Source of the DNA: Pseudomonas sp. stari2
GTDB lineage: Bacteria > Pseudomonadota > Gammaproteobacteria > Pseudomonadales > Pseudomonadaceae
Assembly (NCBI RefSeq): GCF_040760005.1
Contig: NZ_CP099760.1
Span: 2,971,501-3,035,500, forward strand
Length of the DNA: 64,000 nucleotides
Direction: 5' to 3'
The notes beneath the pieces are model-generated. The model searched no databases, was not told the DNA's origin, and saw only the letters and a program-made list of their open reading frames with translations. Of the stretch, positions 63,001 to 64,000 are shown piece after piece. How positions within the stretch are numbered: position 1 is the first letter of the stretch; the number at the start of each line of letters is the position of its first letter. Made by a program: the position numbers and the translations under genes.

Positions 63001-64000
63001 AGCCTGTTGCTGGTTTCCAATGGCTGGAACAGTGTGCTTGCACCAGAGAAAGCCGTCGACCGTACCGGTGCCGGCAGTATCCATATCGGCACTTGCACGC
63101 TGGCGCCGTACAGCAACCCGGCGATCCTGTATTCCAACGGCAGTATCACCGCCGCCACCGACAACCACTTCGAACTCGATGAGGCAGTGCGTTTCGGCAC
63201 CCGCCATCTGACCCTGGCGGTCGGCGCGGTCAATGTCGGCAATACACAGGCCCTGAGCGATGCGGCGGGCCGGGTGCCAGTCGGTCTGACCCTGAGCCAG
63301 AACGTGCTCAACCGTTTGCTGCAGGGCGACACCCGGTTCGGGGCACCGGCCCTGGAGTCGCTGAACCTGACCGCTCGCGACTCGTTCAACTTCTTTGGCA
63401 CCACCACACTCGACACGCTGGATCCACAAACCGGCCAGAGCAAACTGCAGAATCTGATTCTGACGACCCCGGCGATCTACGGCCAGGGCGGCAGCGACGA
63501 CGTAGCCACCTTGCGTACCGCCAACCTGATCTGGAACGGTGCCACCCAGGCGCCGGGAGCATTGGTCAGCGGTGGCGCGGGCACCGGACGCGGCACCCTG
63601 CAGATCGAGGCGCAGCGCATCGAATTCGGCTACGGGCCGAATCCGCAGCCCAGCGGTCTGGATCAGAATGACCGTCTGGCGCTGGGTTTTGCCAACGTCA
63701 ACCTCAGCGCCAGCGAGCGCATCACCGCCAACCACAAGGGCAGTCTTGCGGTGTATCAGGAGCAGGGCGCGTACGACCCGGTCAAGGGTTACGCCTACAG
63801 CGGCGGCAGCCTCACGCTGCGCACGCCGTTGCTGACGGGTGAAGCCGCGTCGATCAACACGTTCAAGGCGGGCAATAACCTGACCCTGACCGGCAGCGCT
63901 ACCGGCGCGGCAGCCGATGCGCTGGGCGCGGAACTGACCCTGGATGCCCGCAATGTTGTCCTCGACAGCCGGATCGCGCTGGCCAGCGGCAAACTGGTGG
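57025..64000 (+). CDS. pdtA: Two-partner-secretion exoprotein (filamentous haemagglutinin/PdtA-like), 3' end outside window
   Basis: At least 2325 codons; the frame stays open to the window edge. Start at the ATG after AAGGACTCGTAGTG. A long signal (SLKRDAIDPALWLLKPLAQA, then VALCLVAGGAQA) is typical for TpsA proteins. The TPS domain follows at about residues 140-260: NVRIEQTADKAILNWETFNV, GQIKGAGTVMLINRNGIVFS and GSSQVNVRNLVAAAANITD. Then come long beta-helix repeats rich in Gly, Asn and Ser (LDASGTQAVLDIAGQGP-like). It would leave the cell through a TpsB partner, not seen here. The symbol rests on position after the hxc/DING genes. Confidence 0.87.
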   Translation, partial: MLARPSRRRTRVQSLKRDAIDPALWLLKPLAQAVALCLVAGGAQAQTAFSSNWFAAKGAAQQAAAARPSSGGLPGMTPPLAQQQRANQQLQRSIQTLNNTVAAIAAQQAAQAAGRAAALGSVQVVPDGLGAGGLQVDNSLAQGWQNAKGPQQTQADGKTNVRIEQTADKAILNWETFNVGRNTTVEFAQQANWAVLNRVNDPAARPSQIQGQIKGAGTVMLINRNGIVFSGSSQVNVRNLVAAAANITDIQFRDRGLYFDSSGSQPTFTDAAGKVLVERGASIQTAGPATSTDAGGYALLLGSEVQNDGSISTAKGQTVLGAGDRFYIRKGSGTEGNGFSTTFGSEVIPGFNNGSSAGKVSNNGLIQAATGDITLTGHEVVQNGVLLASTSVATRGTIHLLNPATDTSGSVTLGQGSATAIMLDSSDLTALDSQQKAALTGVSPNNKVRSDQSRIEIQSGGSVEFQNGSITLATGGQVAVAAGRRSLVRDGALIDVSGAIGVKVAMEANNIKINVQGNEQRDASVNREKGALNSNDVWVDVRELVYVPAGTNGYATDRWYTAGGLLEVGGYLGTQGHSIGEWMAQGGAVSFAGNDVVTEKGSLINLSGGTLDVQSGEIRQSWLRGADGRLYEVSRAPGDMLYSGLYKGYEDSSERWGQTRYYYSSLIAPRSRQESGYTVGRDAGQLVIGTTNAVLDGQLLGEVYQGERQPQAPRAPLDGYVQSQTALARRAQLIVGSYDPAYVAAAGGLLYGLNPLLDQVQIGGEPMLAGADRDLLTAVSDARKGKLFLDAGQLNGFRLGALKVAAKDRITLDAALQVDAGGEITLYGPDVQVNADLSARGGSIRLGNVLNQLQTSSVTDTRITPVAGNPERVTVAQGVQLDTRGLWTNQRTNPDDAASLAWLDGGSISIRSSGDINIQSDSLLDVSSGAAILANGKTRGAKGGNVTLESAANSAAGTSQLTLDGELRGYGVTGGGTLLVQANKVMIGAADEARAKSTLQLAPSLFSKGFSAYSVIGLNGLEVARETQINVTTPVYRFTDDAANQVSGGDPRTALELWTPTLFQESPTKALLTQRAGASLSLQAGPSLVGLIDPRNATLTLGTGSRLSVDPGQRINLRGAGQITVDGALQAWGGTIDIRQQQFGSIDPAQSQQEAPTQAHNRSIWIGEHAVLDVAGRAATAVDALGRVYGQVGKGGSIIIGGEIDSKKATATSADAYVIVRQGARLDASGTQAVLDIAGQGPTTVATDGGRISLSSYNGLFIDGDLRAAAGGAGAGGGRLDIALETPLYRLNTASNEVRRPREIIIGQGVGKTTLAADLEPGEAAPMLTYGSARLSADALMAGGFDHLGLLSNGLVSFDGDVNLHLNQSLSLYAGAISLAEGSSGNARINLSAPYLRLLGPGAYYDSSAFIRPRVMHAPTPDISAAQFTASANLLDIGNSLSFGTKGNILQLNAPALEVGRRSFADVTLASQGDLRFIGSTTQTYADLWTAGDLNLGAAQIYPVSGIHARVRAGFQQQTDPGDGTLRIFAQGGTPTALPYSVFGELILAASHIEQGGVVRAPLGLITLGESSKSVQTREVALLPGSLTSVSAAGLVMPYGGTTDGIDYRYNGSPVLLRGIVGATTGVAVQSQYLDVAQGAVIDLSGGGDLRGAGFVSGRGGSTDARYNPLVRNAADGTFSLPGLASNPVYAILPGNQSVYAPLVAEAGAVDPRIGQQVTIGAGVPGLPAGTYTLLPSTFALLPGAFRVEVNGQAAPAAMGGALQMRNGSWTSSGRMSIANTGVRDSLPSTLTLTSADVLRRYSQYNETSYSQFITSDAVRRGVPRALAPMDGKTLELNLQHGEEHAIALDFNGQVLFKPAEGGVTGTAVVRDPSSGILEVLGAGHEPTPGFRGVSLYADSLNRLNAGRLAIGAAPTVDYGAGGNIVTFTSGGSGNDIFLREGAILSAPEVLLRTHNIGGGITIEAGAGINTLGRGEVSFDSTNGFVYQPGQASLLLVSNGWNSVLAPEKAVDRTGAGSIHIGTCTLAPYSNPAILYSNGSITAATDNHFELDEAVRFGTRHLTLAVGAVNVGNTQALSDAAGRVPVGLTLSQNVLNRLLQGDTRFGAPALESLNLTARDSFNFFGTTTLDTLDPQTGQSKLQNLILTTPAIYGQGGSDDVATLRTANLIWNGATQAPGALVSGGAGTGRGTLQIEAQRIEFGYGPNPQPSGLDQNDRLALGFANVNLSASERITANHKGSLAVYQEQGAYDPVKGYAYSGGSLTLRTPLLTGEAASINTFKAGNNLTLTGSATGAAADALGAELTLDARNVVLDSRIALASGKLV

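Overview
The window reads as a chromosome segment of a Pseudomonas of the fluorescens complex. The reasons are: high-GC coding with strong third-position bias; a 1628-residue NAD-dependent glutamate dehydrogenase next to a moxR/bat-type operon; Pseudomonas REP sequences built on GTGGGAGC; two DUF6124-type genes; and a complete Hxc-type type II secretion locus preceded by a vreA-vreI-vreR signalling unit, in the gene order I recall from P. aeruginosa. No database search was possible; family names come from recognised motifs, layout and recall.

Layout. 1-2.7 kb: the end of an amino-acid permease, a DUF3574 lipoprotein, a striking Met/Cys-rich repeat protein, and a small protein overlapping an XRE-cupin regulator. 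2.8-8.2 kb: an AraC regulator divergent from a tightly packed five-gene unit (AhpD-like protein, acyl-CoA-dehydrogenase-like flavoprotein, ABC ATPase, Tat-exported binding protein, permease). 8.3-11.5 kb: a zinc alcohol dehydrogenase, small exported proteins, a DUF1801 protein and tRNA-Gln(TTG). 11.7-14.8 kb: a radical SAM/SPASM maturase with three proteins ending in the same GDL-motif domain (DUF1843), two of them with an N-terminal DUF1842-like domain. This looks like a peptide- or protein-modifying system. 15.3-18.6 kb: a LysR regulator, a second leuD, a frameshifted second leuC and a LysR remnant. 18.7-25.6 kb: a six-gene moxR/DUF58/DUF4381/VWA/VWA-TPR/BatD operon. 26.6-31.5 kb: gdhB. 31.6-36 kb: small exported and periplasmic proteins, an ABM-domain enzyme, and a MocR regulator divergent from a second AhpD-like gene.

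36.1-64 kb is one functional neighbourhood. VreA (receptor-like but without a barrel), VreI (ECF sigma factor) and VreR (anti-sigma) precede the Hxc secretion genes hxcW, U, P, V, T, X, Y, Z, Q, R and S. These are followed by a DING/PstS-like exported protein, a likely Hxc substrate, and a very large two-partner-secretion exoprotein (PdtA-like) that runs off the window. In P. aeruginosa this set is a cell-surface-signalling regulon tied to phosphate starvation.

Between hxcP and hxcV lies a 6.7-kb block of accessory DNA (about 40.1-46.8 kb). It holds an AT-rich membrane protein, a DUF4145 protein, a phage baseplate-V remnant, two DUF6124 paralogues in inverted orientation, several small cysteine-rich or membrane proteins, and an Ig-like small protein. 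Three similar GGGGA(C/T)-type hairpins punctuate it. Both DUF6124 genes have long 5' leaders that share a 27-nt identical core and hairpins whose paired bases change together. This is evidence for a structured RNA that I cannot assign to any known class.

The best candidates for undescribed biology are the covarying DUF6124 leader, the GDL-motif radical SAM locus, the Met/Cys-rich repeat protein, and the cassette-like island inside the secretion locus.
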